Part shown: positions 35,570 through 46,279 of the stretch, in pieces
Layout: the number at the start of each line of letters is the position of its first letter
Numbering within the stretch: the stretch's first letter is position 1
Source of the DNA: Capsicum annuum
Taxonomy: Eukaryota; Streptophyta; Magnoliopsida; Solanales; Solanaceae
Direction of reading: 5' to 3'
DNA length: 64,000 bases
NCBI RefSeq assembly: GCF_002878395.1
Contig: NC_061114.1
Span: 143,441,167-143,505,166, forward strand
Made by a program: the position numbers and the translations under genes
Notes under the pieces: generated by a model
The model's input: only the letters and a program-made list of their open reading frames with translations
Databases searched by the model: none
What the model was told of the DNA's origin: nothing

Positions 35570-36300
35570 TTAATGAGTTTCCAGAAGTCTTTTTGGATGC
35601 TCTTCCTGGTGTTCCTTTGGATAGGGAAATATAGTTTGGTATTGACTTAGTTCTGGAAACTCGCCTAATTTATATTTCTCCATACAGAATGGCTCCAACT
35701 GAGTTGAGGGAACTCTAGGAAAAACATAAAGATCTTTTAGATAAGAGGTTTATTCATCCTAGTGTATCTCTATGGGGTGCACTAGTGTTGTTTTTGCATA
35801 AGAAGGATGGTTCCCTTCGAATATGCATCGACTATAGGTAGTTGAACAAGTGGACGATCAAGAATAAGCATCCTTTTCCATGGATAGATGATCTGTTTGA
35901 TCAGTTTCAAGGTGTCAACTTCTTTTCTAAGATAGATCTTCGGTCTGGGTATCATCATCTAAAGATTAGGGAGGTGGATATCCATAAGAAGGCTTTTCAT
36001 ACTCGGCAAAGGGACTTTGAGTTTTTGGTAATGCCATTTGGGTTGACTAATACTCTGGCTGCATTTATGGATCTGATAAACAGGGTTTTTTATCAGTATT
36101 TGGATCTCAACATTATTGTATTTATCGATGACATTCTAGTTTATTCAAAGAGTGAGGTGGATCATGATAATCACCTCTGTATGGTGTTGTAGACCTTAAA
36201 TGAACAATAGTTGTGTGCTAAGTTCTCCAAGTTTGAGTTTTGGTTTAACGTTGTAACTTTCTTAGGTTATATTATTTATAGTGAGGGAATCACGGTGGAT
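35570..36300 (+). pseudogene. Reverse transcriptase of D3
   Basis: Opens with VNEFPEVFLDALPGVPLDRE. It continues with [19 protein letters not shown] and [11 protein letters not shown], then a TAG at 35839-35841 in place of CAG, then [35 protein letters not shown] and the active-site block [17 protein letters not shown] (36119-36170), which is intact. [20 protein letters not shown] is present. Stops at 36190 and 36208 again replace Gln codons. The domain is complete in order and length, so decay is mainly by point mutation. Confidence 0.9.
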
Positions 36301-36479
36301 ATGCAAAAGGTTGTTATGGTAAATTTGTGGCTAGACACACTACTCCATTTGACATTCGGAGCTTTTTGGGTTTAGCTAGGTATTATAGGCGGTTTGTGAA
36401 AAGCTTTTCATCGATAGCTGCTTCTTTGACTAAGTTGACTCAGAAGAAGGTCAAGTTTTCTTGATCGAGTGCTTGTGAA

Positions 36480-36915
36480 GGGAGTTTTGAGAAGTTAAAG
36501 GATAAGTTAACTTCGCCTCCAATTCTGACTTGTTTGAAAGGCAATGATGGGTTCGTGCTTTATTGTGATGCATCTTGGGTAGGGCTTGGTTGTGTGTTGA
36601 TGTAGCATAGGAAGGTGATTGCCTATGCTTCCAAGCAGTTGAAAGTGCATGAGAAGAATTATCCTACTCATGATTTAGAGATGTTGGATGTGGTGCTTGT
36701 TTTGAAAATATGGTAGCATTATTTGTATGGTGTTCACGTGGATATCTTTTCTGATCATAAGAGTCTACAGTAGGTGTTCACTCAGAAGGACCTTAATCTT
36801 AGGTAGAGGAGATGGTTTGTGCTTCAGAAGGACTATGATATGATTCTACACTATCACCCAGGTAAGGCTAATATGGTTGCTGATGCTCTTACTAGGTTAT
36901 CCATGAGGATTTTGG
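36480..36915 (+). pseudogene. RNase H of D3
   Basis: DGFVLYCDASWVGLGCVLM keeps the first catalytic Asp. A TAG at 36603-36605 replaces a Gln codon. [19 protein letters not shown] keeps the catalytic Glu, and YHPGKANMVADALTRLSM keeps the third acidic residue (ADAL). It is followed by the linker to integrase. It degrades the RNA strand during cDNA synthesis in active relatives. Confidence 0.85.
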
Positions 36916-36939
36916 CTCATATGGAGGATGGAAAGTAGG

Positions 36940-38060
36940 AATTGGTAAAGGATATTCACCACTTGGATAATCTTAGAGTTCACCTCTTGGACTCCAATAT
37001 TAGTGGTGTGATAGTGCAAGAAGTAGTTTCATCATCTCTTGGAGCGGAGATTAAGAAAAATCAAGTGTTAGATCCTATCTTGATGAAAATCAAGAGTCAT
37101 GTTGGTAGGCAAAATGTAATGGTGTTTGAGATCAGTGGTGATAATACTTTATGGTACTAAGGAAAGCTGTGTGTTCTGATGTCGATAGGTTGCGACAAAG
37201 GATTTACAAAGGATTTTGGCTGAGGCACATAAGTCTCACTATGTTGTTCACCCCAGCTTAACTAAGATGTATCATGATCTCAATTAGAACTATTGGTGGA
37301 ATGTCATGAAGAGGGAAGTGGATGATTTTGTGGCCAAGTGAATGGTGTGTCAATAGGTTAAGGTTGAGCATTTGAGGCCAAGAGAGTTATATCAAGAAAT
37401 TGATTTTCCCGAGTGAAAATGGAAAGTGATCAATATGGACTTCAATACTAATCTTCCTCGGTCTTGGAATTAATATGATTCGGTTTGGTTCTTAGTGGAT
37501 AGGATGGCTAAGTTTGCACACTTTTTTCCAGTATGGACTACCTTCTCGGTGGAGGATTATGCAAAGCTAATCTTCAGGAGATTGTGATGTTGCATGGGGT
37601 GCCTATTTTGACTATTTCTAATCGTGGAATATAGTTTACATCTCACTTATGGTGATCTTTTCAAAAAAATTTGGGGACTAAGGTTAGTCTGAGTACTGCT
37701 TTCCACCCGCAGATAGATGGGCAAGTGAAGATAACTATTCAAACATTGAAAGCTATACGTCGATCTTGTGTGATTTATTATGGTGGTAATTGGGTTGAGC
37801 ATTTACCTTTAGTGGAGTTTGCTAACAACAATATCTATCATTTAAGTATTGGTATGTCCCCTTTTGAGGCATTGTATGGTAGGAGGTGTAGATCTCCTAT
37901 TAGTTGGTTTAAGCTTTGTGAGGAGGGCATGTTTGGCCCCGACTTTGTTTACCAGGCTATGGAGAAGGTGAAAGTGATTCGTGATAGGCTTAAGGCTATC
38001 CAAAGTCGCCAAAAGTCCTATGTTGATTTTAGGCGTAGAGACTTGGAGTTTATGTTTGGC
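36940..38060 (+). pseudogene. Integrase of D3, C-terminus missing
   Basis: The zinc-binding part lies near 37220-37380 (EAHKSHYVVHPSLTKMYHDL, MVCQ). The core begins MDFNTNLP near 37435 and includes VDRMAKFAHFFPVWTTFSV. The second catalytic Asp is changed (ISNRG for ISDRG, near 37620) and the catalytic Glu is Lys (GQVKITIQTL for GQSERTIQTL, near 37725). From 37671 a 184-codon frame is open: STAFHPQIDGQ, LVEFANNNIYHLSIGMSPFE, ALYGRRCRSPISWF. Homology stops at about 38060 within RRDLEF, just before the chromodomain, where element I sequence starts. Confidence 0.85.
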
Positions 38061-38140
38061 TTCCAACCTACCCAAAGAACCTACAAAACATCAAAATTTC
38101 GTGACATATTCAAAAATAAATGGTGTAACCATGAAAATGA

Positions 38141-38190
38141 TGGTTGCCTTCCATCAAGCACCTTATTTATTGTCACGGCTCGACATTATT
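38141..38190 (-). other. Conserved 3' UTR motif of element I
   Basis: The minus strand reads GAGCCGTGACAATAAATAAG, then GTGCTTGATGGAAGGCAACC. This is a decayed form of the TGCTTGGGAGGCAACCC motif also found in element G at 46101-46150, each time downstream of the last ORF. Confidence 0.65.
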
Positions 38191-38352
38191 CAATTTTCAT
38201 TTATGTCTCCACTTGGAAGACTTGAAACGGTGCCCCAACTTTTGATCAATGTATCTTCAAGGTACTTGGGATCAAGGCAAGGGCATCACGATACTACCTC
38301 TATCACACCACTTTGAAGATTTGAACCCTTAACCCAATTTTGCATCAAATTT

Positions 38353-39216
38353 TTAGTTTGGCTCTTTGGGTAATGGTGGGAACATCAATAGCCCATTATT
38401 TGAACATCGGACGTTGAGTTTCTCGACATTTGATGGAGGGGATTTCATGTGTTCTTTTGGAATGACAAAATCCAAAATATAGGGATATTGGTCATTTTCC
38501 CATAATCCATCATTTGCGTAGGTAGATGGGTCCTCATCACATCCATCAAGCACAATGCTGAAAAATTGTTTGAATGAGGTCTATCCTGTAATTCTGGGAT
38601 CACAGTCCTAGTATCATCCTCATCTTGAAATAAACTAGAGTCATCATAAGATATTTGCTTGGCTTCTTCTTTTTACTCTAGTACTATCTCCTTGATTTTG
38701 GCATCTTCAACAATATGTTGTTAGGCTAGTCGGGAAATCATTAAGGATTCTTCAACATTGAGCTTATTAGGAAGAGTGAGTATACCCATGGTATTGAAAA
38801 AATTAGCCTCTATACGCACTTCTTCTATCTTCAGATTTTCTCTTTACATGCCCCCATGCTTGGTGCATGTAATGTATGCTATCCCCCTTTGTCTCTACCC
38901 GATCCAAGATAAGTTGAAGCATTGCTTCAACACCATTGTATGTGTCACGTTGTTCTTCCTTTAATGCATCATAAGACCTATCAATCTCATAAGAAGAACC
39001 AGCAAGGTAAAGGTCATTTGGACAATCACTCCAATGTCCATCCCGATCATCACACAAAGAACTATCATACTCCCAATAGGATCGAGATGGTGCACACATC
39101 TCTTTCCAGGGAGCGTATCTACAATCTCACAGAAAGTGGGGTCTATAACAGTATGGACATGGATCATCCATATGGAATTTTCAACTGCCAAAATCATATT
39201 TGTCCCAAGATGCCAT
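38353..39216 (-). pseudogene. Small ORF of element I, unassigned protein (about 288 codons)
   Basis: The frame starts at ATG 39214-39216 (MASWDKYDFGS). It keeps one coherent reading with a few stops and frameshifts down to PPLPKEPN, stop at 38353. The N-terminus has a CPYCYRPHFL-DC cluster (Cys-x2-Cys-x3-His-x4-Cys, close to a Gag zinc knuckle with one residue less). Then WSDCPNDLYLAGSSYEIDRS, a likely helical stretch (ALKEEQRDTYNGVEAMLQLI, LDRVETKGDSIHYMHQAW), EANFFNTMGILTLPNKLNVE and an acidic part (YDDSSLFQDEDDTRT). The C-terminal block has CDEDPSTYANDGLWENDQ, YPYILDFVIPKEH and NGLLMFPPLPKEP. I do not recognise the family; a Gag-like RNA-binding role is only a guess from its position after the primer site. 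Confidence 0.6.
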
Positions 39217-39343
39217 ATCAACAAGTAAACAAAAATAAAACTCACCTACAAAATAAATAAAAGAAAATAACAACCAAATATTTACAAGTTTGAATCCAAG
39301 AAAGTAGGCTAGAATTTCAAACTAACTCAATACGACATATTGT

Positions 39344-39361
39344 TCCTCGGCAATGGCCCTA
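39344..39361 (-). other. Primer-binding site of element I (tRNA-Asp type)
   Basis: The plus strand reads TCCTCGGCAATGGCCCTA; its complement matches the Athila-type site TGGCGCCGTTGCCGGGGA at 14 of 18 positions. It lies 5 bp from the LTR end. Confidence 0.7.
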
Positions 39362-39366
39362 TTTTT

Positions 39367-40895
39367 TTATAACGCTCAACTTACATATCAATTAAGTGCA
39401 AGGTGGTCATTTTCAATATAGTTGCCCAACTAAGAGTCGGGATCGAATCCACGAGGAATAATGTGAGTGAAGATTGAGTAAATTCTAAATAAAAGGTTCT
39501 TGCTAGGGTTCAAACCTAGAGTACAAGATGGTTGGGGGTTTTAGATGTTTTCTATTGTGAAATTAATTCTTGGTATTCTAGGGGACTAATTCAAGAGTAA
39601 GAATAATTTGAGTATAATTAATTAAAATGGATCTTGGGACTATGCTTTCCTAGGGGCAAGATATGCATAGGACCATGATAATTCAATGCAAATTCTAATC
39701 GCTGATGCTATGGTAGGATGGTTTAATGTCTTTGAGGCTAGTTTTTCAACAAAACCTCAAAGATGTCACTCATTGACCTTTTTTAGTACCTAACGAGTTT
39801 GTCAATTAAAGCCAACTAATACCTCAATTGGGTATCCCTATTTCTAGGGTGATACTCATGGTATAGTAAACCTCCTAATCACCCTTATGTCTAAGATAGT
39901 GAAAAATAGGCAAGACAAACCCATAAATTATTTACTATTGCTCTGGTTCCCACATCCCTCTTTAAAGGATGATGAAGGTTCCTAAAGTTCACCGAAACCC
40001 CTCTTTCAAGTATGGTTTAAGCTTTCAAGAGCTTGGGATTTTCATCTATCAAATCCATTTGGAAATTTGGGGCTTTAACCCACAAATCCTAACCAATTTA
40101 ATAAAGAAATAATAGAACCCATCATCAACAAACTAAAATATACACAAATAAATAAAATACCTTATATATTTACACACTAATATATCATAATCCCAAGAGG
40201 TAGATCTAGTACAATATAAGGATAATGAAAACAAATATACCAAGATGTCCATAAAATACATTCATAAGAAAATAAAGAGAGGACAAACCATACTTTAAAC
40301 TCAAATGAATCTTCAATAGATAAAGCCAAATCTACACTTTAAAACTCCTCTAATTTAATCTTGTCTCAAATTAATATAAATTTAAGCTCTAAGATCTAAG
40401 AGATTACAAAACCCTAAGCAAAGAATGGGAGGTAGGGTTATAGAATGATGGATGATTTTTGATAGATAGTTTTTTGAGCCTTAAAAGGGATTTGGGGTCA
40501 GTTTGACTAATGAAATTTTTGCCCTTGGGTTATTTTCTGCACTCACGCCATCATAGAGGCTTTATCATGATCGTACCTACTGCCGTCATAGAGGATGGAT
40601 CATGATCATCGTTGGTTGACTAACTTGACTAACCACGATCGCGGCCCTCAACACACAATTATGGTAACTGAGGGCCTGATCCTGCTCCTGCTTCAGCTTG
40701 TCCAACTCTTGCACTTTTATTCCCTTTTTTATCCTTTTTAGCTCAAGGTTGCTTCTTTTTTTTTTCAGCACTTGTATACCTATAAAATATGGTAATTGGT
40801 GCATTTAACCACAAAAATGTCTCACTTAGACATTCAAATCATAGTATTAAGCATGAATGTTGAGTGTAAATGAATGGTAAATCCACCACTCATCA
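39367..40895 (-). repeat. 5' LTR of element I (1.5 kb)
   Basis: The element-3' end is TTATAACGCTCAAC (39367), followed by AGTCGGGATCGAATCCACGAG, a phrase typical of Athila-group LTR ends. The element start is CACTCATCA at 40887-40895 (TGATGAGTG on the minus strand, like TGATGTTGG in G). Within it are 'catcatagaggctttatcatgatcg' type repeats (40545-40640). No coding potential; the frame at 40586-40804 is incidental. The right end abuts H gag. Confidence 0.65.
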
Positions 40896-41600
40896 ATGAG
40901 CAGGTCTCTCATACTGAATTTAGGGCTATTTTCACAACATTAGCCCATTCAATGATAGCTCAGAATAACAATTAGATGCTTGCCCTAGCTAACGCGGCTA
41001 TGAATATGCCAGTGACTAGAGTCTGTGACTTCACTTAGATAAATCCTCCAAGGTTCTTTGCGTCTAATCCTAAAGAGGATCCATAAGAGTTCTTGGATAG
41101 TATTTAGAAGGAAACTAAAATTGTGGGTGACACTTAAAATGATAGTGTTGATTTGGTTTCTTATCAATTGCAAGGAGTAGCACATACCTGGTTCAAGCAG
41201 TTGAAGGAGGGACTGTAAAGTGTGATGAGTTTGTTGCTATATTTTTTTATATGTTCTTCCTATGTGAGTTGAGAGAATTCGAAGTGCAAAAGTTCATAAA
41301 TTAGAAGTAGGGTTGTATGAGTGTGAAGGAGTATCCACTCAAGTTTATTCAGTTGGCAAGGAATGCTCCGACTATGGTTGCTGACTCTAGGTCCTGAATG
41401 AGTAAGTTTGTGTCAAGTGTTTTTGAGGATGTAGTTAAGGAGTGTATAATGTCCATGTTGGTTAAGGAGATGGACATCTCTAGATTGATGTTCCATGCTC
41501 AATAAATTGAGGGGGAGAAAATCAAGGAGAAGAAAAGGAAGAATAAGAGGTCCAGAACTGGTGCAAGAAAAATAGTTCCCAAAGGGTGCATCTATCATAA
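40896..41600 (+). pseudogene. gag of chromovirus H
   Basis: Plus-strand Gag fragment beginning directly after the LTR of element I: EQVSHTEFRAIFTTLAHSM, INPPRFFASNPKEDP, DLVSYQLQGVAHTWFKQLKE, KEYPLKFIQLARNAPTM (via one stop), MSMLVKEMDISRLMFHAQ. It is related to but distinct from D3 gag and lies in the same Ty3/gypsy chromovirus branch. The N-terminus is lost. A deletion joins the Gag tail at about 41600 to the pre-RT linker, so the zinc knuckle and the whole protease are missing. Confidence 0.8.
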
Positions 41601-41639
41601 TTTACGAGTCAAGGACTCAAGGTCCAAAATCCTGAGTCT

Positions 41640-42858
41640 TGAGTCAGTTCCTGCAGTAAATGAATTTCCAAAAGTGTTTCTTGAAGATCTTCCCAGAGTT
41701 TCTCCCAATCAAGAAATTGTCTTTAGAATAGATCTCCGCCTATCTCAATTCCATGTTATAGAATGGCACCAGTTGAACTTAAGGAACTAGAGGAACAATT
41801 TAAAGATCTCTTATACAAGGGTTTTATTAGGCCTTTTATCTCTCTGTGGGGTGCTCCAGTTCTTTTCGTGCACAAGAAAGATGATTCTCTCAAATTATAC
41901 ATTGACTATCATCAGTTAAACAAAGTCACAGTCAAGAATAAGTATCCCATCGCCAGTATTGATGACTTGTTCAACCAACTTCAGGGTGCCAGTTTTTACC
42001 TCAGATCTAGCTATCATCAACTCAGAGTCAGAGATTATGACATTCCCAAAATATCCTTCAGAACTAAATATGGTCACTATGAATTTGTTGTTATGTCTTT
42101 TGGACTAACAAATTCTCCTACATCTTTTATGGACTTGATGAATAGGATATTCAAGAATTTCTTGGAAATTTTAGTTATAGTCTTCATAGATGACATCTTT
42201 GTCTATTCTTGGAGTGAGGGTGAACACACAGACCATTTAAGGATTATCTTGAATACTCTTAAAGATCCAGCTATTTACTAAGTTTACCAAGTGTAAATTC
42301 TGGTTGAAATCAATAGAATTCCTTTGTCATATTATTTTTGATGTAGGCATTTGAGTTGATCCTCAAAATATCAAAGTAGTAAGGAACTAGCCCAGACCCA
42401 TCTCTCCATCAAATATCAGGAGTTTCTTGGGTTTAGTTGGTTACTATAGATGGTTTGTGTAAGGATATTCCTCTGTTGTTCTCCCATGTCCAGATTGACT
42501 TAGAAGAAATTCAAATTCCTATGATTTGATCCTTGTGATAAGAGTTTTCAGGAGTTGAGACTTGACTCACTTCCACTCCAATTTCAACTCTACCAAAGGG
42601 TTCCGATGGCTTTGTACTTTATTATGATGCTTTCAGAGTTGGTCTTGGTTGTGTGTCGATGCAGTGGGGAAAGGTTGTAGAATATGTCTCTAGAAAACTC
42701 AAGCCTCATGAGAATAAATACCCAACTCATGACCTTCAGTTGGCAGTAGTCGTGTTTGCCTTAAAAATTTAGAGGCATTACCTTTATGGTGTTCATGTTG
42801 ATGTGTTCACTGATCATAATAGTTTTTAGTATATGTTAAGTTGAAATATCTAAATCTA
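41640..42858 (+). pseudogene. RT and RNase H of chromovirus H, interrupted by element G
   Basis: The linker SVPAVNEFPKVFLEDLP leads into an RT with a 172-codon open frame (41763-42281): [55 protein letters not shown] and the intact active-site block [16 protein letters not shown]. RNase H follows after frameshifts (42590-42830): [15 protein letters not shown], with Ala-Ser of YCDAS changed to Ala-Phe, and [14 protein letters not shown], where the catalytic Glu is Gln. It is cut at 42858 by Athila-type element G and resumes in frame at 49779. Confidence 0.85.
42854..42858 (+). repeat. Target-site duplication, left of G
   Basis: ATCTA, a 4/5 match to ATCTG at 49779-49783. The host RNase H motif LNL(H/R)QR reads through when the insert is removed. 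Confidence 0.8.
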
Positions 42859-44473
42859 TGACAGTGCACAAGCTCTCACGGAAGTATATGTGGTATTCCA
42901 AGTAGTAAAGTGGCCTTTAAGATTCTAAGTATCGATCCCACACGGACTTGGTTTAATAATGATTCGATTTCAGTTCATATATTAGATTTAATTGATGCAA
43001 GAGTAACCAAAAAGAGTTTGGAAATTATAAATTACAAGTAATTAATGTGTAAAATAAAGTACTTAAGACAATCAATAAGAGAAATCCCAGGGTTAAAGCA
43101 CTTCAAAAAATCATACTATGTTATTGAACTTCATTAGTTAACTTGTTTATCTTGGTTGTTGACTCCTAGGATTAATTGCATGATCATGGTCTCCCGACCT
43201 CTAACCATTTACCTAATTTGGACATTACAGCTACATTGTTGAGTAGGGATGTAATTATCCAATTAAGTTCTTTAAGCTATCATCCTACGTATTAATCAAG
43301 TAAGGCATCTAATTACATCCTTGTCCTAGATGCTAATTCAAATTCCTTATTTTATAAAGAAATAAGAACCATACTTTGTTTACTCCCATGTTCGATAGCC
43401 CTATTCCCTCTCCCGAGATCAAAACATCAACAATAGATGTATTTTATGGGTCATCAATGTATCAAATAATTAAATCAATAATAAACAGACAACTAATAAC
43501 GATAAGCAAAATTAAATGAAATCAATTCAAAATAATATTACTCATGTTCTTGGCTTTAACCCCAGAATGAGGGTATTTAGCCACGCATAGTCATAATCAT
43601 AATCACAAGATTGTAATTAAAAACTAAGAAAATGAATGAACAAAATTAAAATAATAAAAACCTAAAATATGAAGTTGTAGCAGCCCTCTATCTCCAAAAT
43701 ATCTCCAACGATGTGTAAAAAACATGTACAATGGGTGTATATATAGTTAGCCAAGCCTGCAATTGAGCACGGGCCTAGAGGGGGCGCCTCCCTAGGTGTT
43801 GCACTGATCCATCCAAGGCGCCGCCTGATGTAGAGTGCCACTCCATCCAAGGCACCGTGAGCTCATTGCCTCAACACATTGGAAGTTGCTTCCACAAATT
43901 TGGTTAAGTGTTGATCATCCAATCTTTCATCCCTTGACTTGTGGTGTATTCCATATGGATTTACAGCTTTTATATCATCAATATATCACCATATTCAGAT
44001 CACAATTCTTCATACATAATCATACCACACGAATTATTGACAACAACAACACAATATCCATGACGATTAATCAAAACAAGAGCTAAGATAAGGCTAGCTT
44101 GCAATGGTCTTCCACTTTATTTTCCAACTCTTTACTTAATCAAATTGAAGTTAGAACATAACCAAAAATTTATTCCACTTATAATTACAGATTTAAACCA
44201 TAAAGAACTCTTTAAACATAATATAATCCAATGGGATCGATTAGACAAGCACCTAGCTCAAGCTAATAAGACTAGTTTCCTCGGTTGAACTCTAAATGAC
44301 TCATTTACGCACAAACTTGTTGGAAAACCCTTTGAATCTTTGTAAACACGTCCTTGAACACTTATATGCCTCTTTTTATCATAATTAAAACATTAAGAAC
44401 TCAATTTATCCTCAGAACAAGACTAAACAAGCTAGAATAGTAACACTAGAGTACATAAATACACCCAACATCA
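42859..44473 (-). repeat. 3' LTR of element G (1615 bp)
   Basis: Runs (plus) from TGACAGTGCAC to CACCCAACATCA; on the minus strand it begins TGATGTTGGGTG. It carries ATCGATCCCACACGGACTTG near its element-3' end, a CpG-containing block with CATCCAAGGCGCCGCC/CATCCAAGGCACCGTG (43790-43860), and TATATATA at 43738-43745. It matches 48712-49778 apart from a 554-bp segment (43375-43928) missing there. The frames at 43662-44086 are not genes. Confidence 0.85.
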
Positions 44474-44487
44474 CCACCCCACACTTA
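44474..44487 (-). other. Polypurine tract of element G
   Basis: The minus strand reads TAAGTGTGGGGTGG, immediately upstream of the 3' LTR, as expected for the plus-strand DNA primer. Similar AGTGTGGGG/AGTGTAGGG tracts recur at about 45862-45874 and 46366-46374. Confidence 0.75.
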
Positions 44488-46279
44488 AAGCCTTATTCGT
44501 CCTCAAAAAAAACTTCACTCTAAGCATCATAAGTTGAGGAGACTCTACACAACTAATATATGCAAGACACTCAAGCTAGTACTATAGTGACTACACGAAA
44601 TGCAAGTTTCTTCGCTAAGCATGTTATGTACACAATTGAAAGCTCAAGAATTCTACTTTGAAACATCCTAGCCTTAAGAATTAACTCACCTAATTGGAAA
44701 ACTCATGCTTATAATTCAATAAATGGCATCATATATATCACCCAAATTCATCAAACATGAACCCCTCACAATAAGAGATTTACCTATAATCACTCACATA
44801 TAAGCGTCTCATAACAATATGGGTACAAGAATCAAATTACGCTCACTCTCACAAGGAATTGAAAAGTTACACATAATGAATAATAAGATTTCCCTTAGTG
44901 TAGTGCTCCACTAATATCAGAATGATGAACTTAGGATCAAATAGGTCTTTTTCGGGTTATAATATAGGATAAGGGACGGGTAGGAACTATTTTCAGACTA
45001 GTGACTAACCTCTCTAAGCGCTTTAATACACTATATCATACATTTAAAGCCAATATCCAACAAAAAAATTACACTTTTTCCATCCACCCCTATCTTTTGT
45101 TTTTCCCCATCTCTTTTAAGCTTTTTCACAAAACACATGGTGAAAGTGTTGTTTATTACTACATGAATCAATTTTTTTTCTTTTTCTTTTTTAAAACCAT
45201 GGTAATATTTCTAGATTAATGTCTATCACACCCATCCACCACACATCAATTATCAACACCAATAACTATTACCTTAGGGCATCAAATTCACCTTTTCCCT
45301 CTTATTTCGCAAAACTCCTTACTCAATTAATTTTTAATTAAAGCTCCTAGGAGCATTGGATCAAGTTAAGGTCTATCAAAGAAGGTATTAGTCTACATAT
45401 GAGATTACCAAGAAAAAATCTAAAGGCTTAACGGGGCTTACTAGGATTACACACAAAGGGTAGGTCAAATAGAAGGTATAAAACAAGGCTATCAAAGAAA
45501 TGTCTATATTATCTCCTAAACTCACATTCTTTATTTTGCTTTGCACACACATAGGGTAAGTTCTAGACATCACATGCAACAAGGAATATACTACAAACTC
45601 TCACGCACATGGAACATGCTCAACTCACATAGAATTATCATAGACTCTTAACCAAACAGTAGCATTAATTCAATTTTAAGTCAACAATTACAAGAGTCAT
45701 AAACATGAGCCTAGGAGTCTAAAAAGTTTTCATTGTCATAATAAACATGATTTTACCAAACAAAACACTTGCACCATGAAATAAAAATTAGCACCAACAA
45801 GAGTATCTCACTCATTCCTAACCTAACAAATTTTAAATTGAGCTTAAAATAGTGAATTTCCCCACCCTACACTTAAAATATACTTTATTATCAAAGTGAA
45901 CTTTTAAAGTAAGAGATAGAAATAATCCTTGAGGCCTCTAGGCCTAGCTAGTAAAATCTTTGTATCTGTCAACCTTAGCGTCACTATGCTCCTTAGATCA
46001 AGTTTTCGGTACTCAGACTTCCCATTAACCTGTGACTCAACAAAAAACAAGAACTACATGAAGTAAAAGCTAAAAGTTGAAAATAAAACATACCTACTTA
46101 ACTTGGGTTGCCTCCCAAGCAGCTCCTTATTCAGTGTTCTGGCATGACCCAGCTCAACTCAACCAAATTCATCCATCTTTTTCCTCACACTTGAAGGCCA
46201 TCTTCTAATTCGTTTTTAACCTCTTGGGTGTAAAATCCCAAGGTCAAAATATTTTTCAACTTTAGCCTTCTTAGGCTCA
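44488..46279 (-). other. 3' untranslated region of element G
   Basis: About 1.8 kb between protease and polypurine tract. Near its 5' end the motif TGCTTGGGAGGCAACCC lies at about 46101-46123 on the minus strand, preceded by GTCATGCCAGAACACTGAAT. No RT, integrase or envelope-like motif could be read in any frame. Frames at 45001-45219 and 45388-45582 are low-complexity or incidental. Confidence 0.65.

Larger units (their letters stand above)
38061..40895 (-). mobile_element. Truncated Athila-type element I (5' LTR, one small ORF, 3' UTR)
   Basis: Minus-strand element with a 5' LTR at 39367-40895, an Asp-tRNA-like primer site at 39344-39361, a single degenerate ORF at 38353-39216 and then 3' untranslated sequence. 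This includes the GGAGGCAACC-type motif that in Athila-group elements lies downstream of the last gene (38141-38190). No protease, RT or integrase lies between, so the element appears non-autonomous. The 3' end and 3' LTR are missing; at about 38060 it joins D3 integrase directly. On the right it abuts H gag, its probable target. Confidence 0.65.

Noticed and set aside
38758..39260. Plus-strand frames of 68-112 codons and a second minus frame at 38961-39245
   Set aside because: They are shadows of the minus-strand ORF of element I, whose own frame is coherent over a longer distance.
44488..46279. Possible envelope-like gene of an Athila element
   Set aside because: No open frame, signal peptide or membrane segment of useful length on the minus strand, and the 3' UTR motif lies at the start of this stretch.
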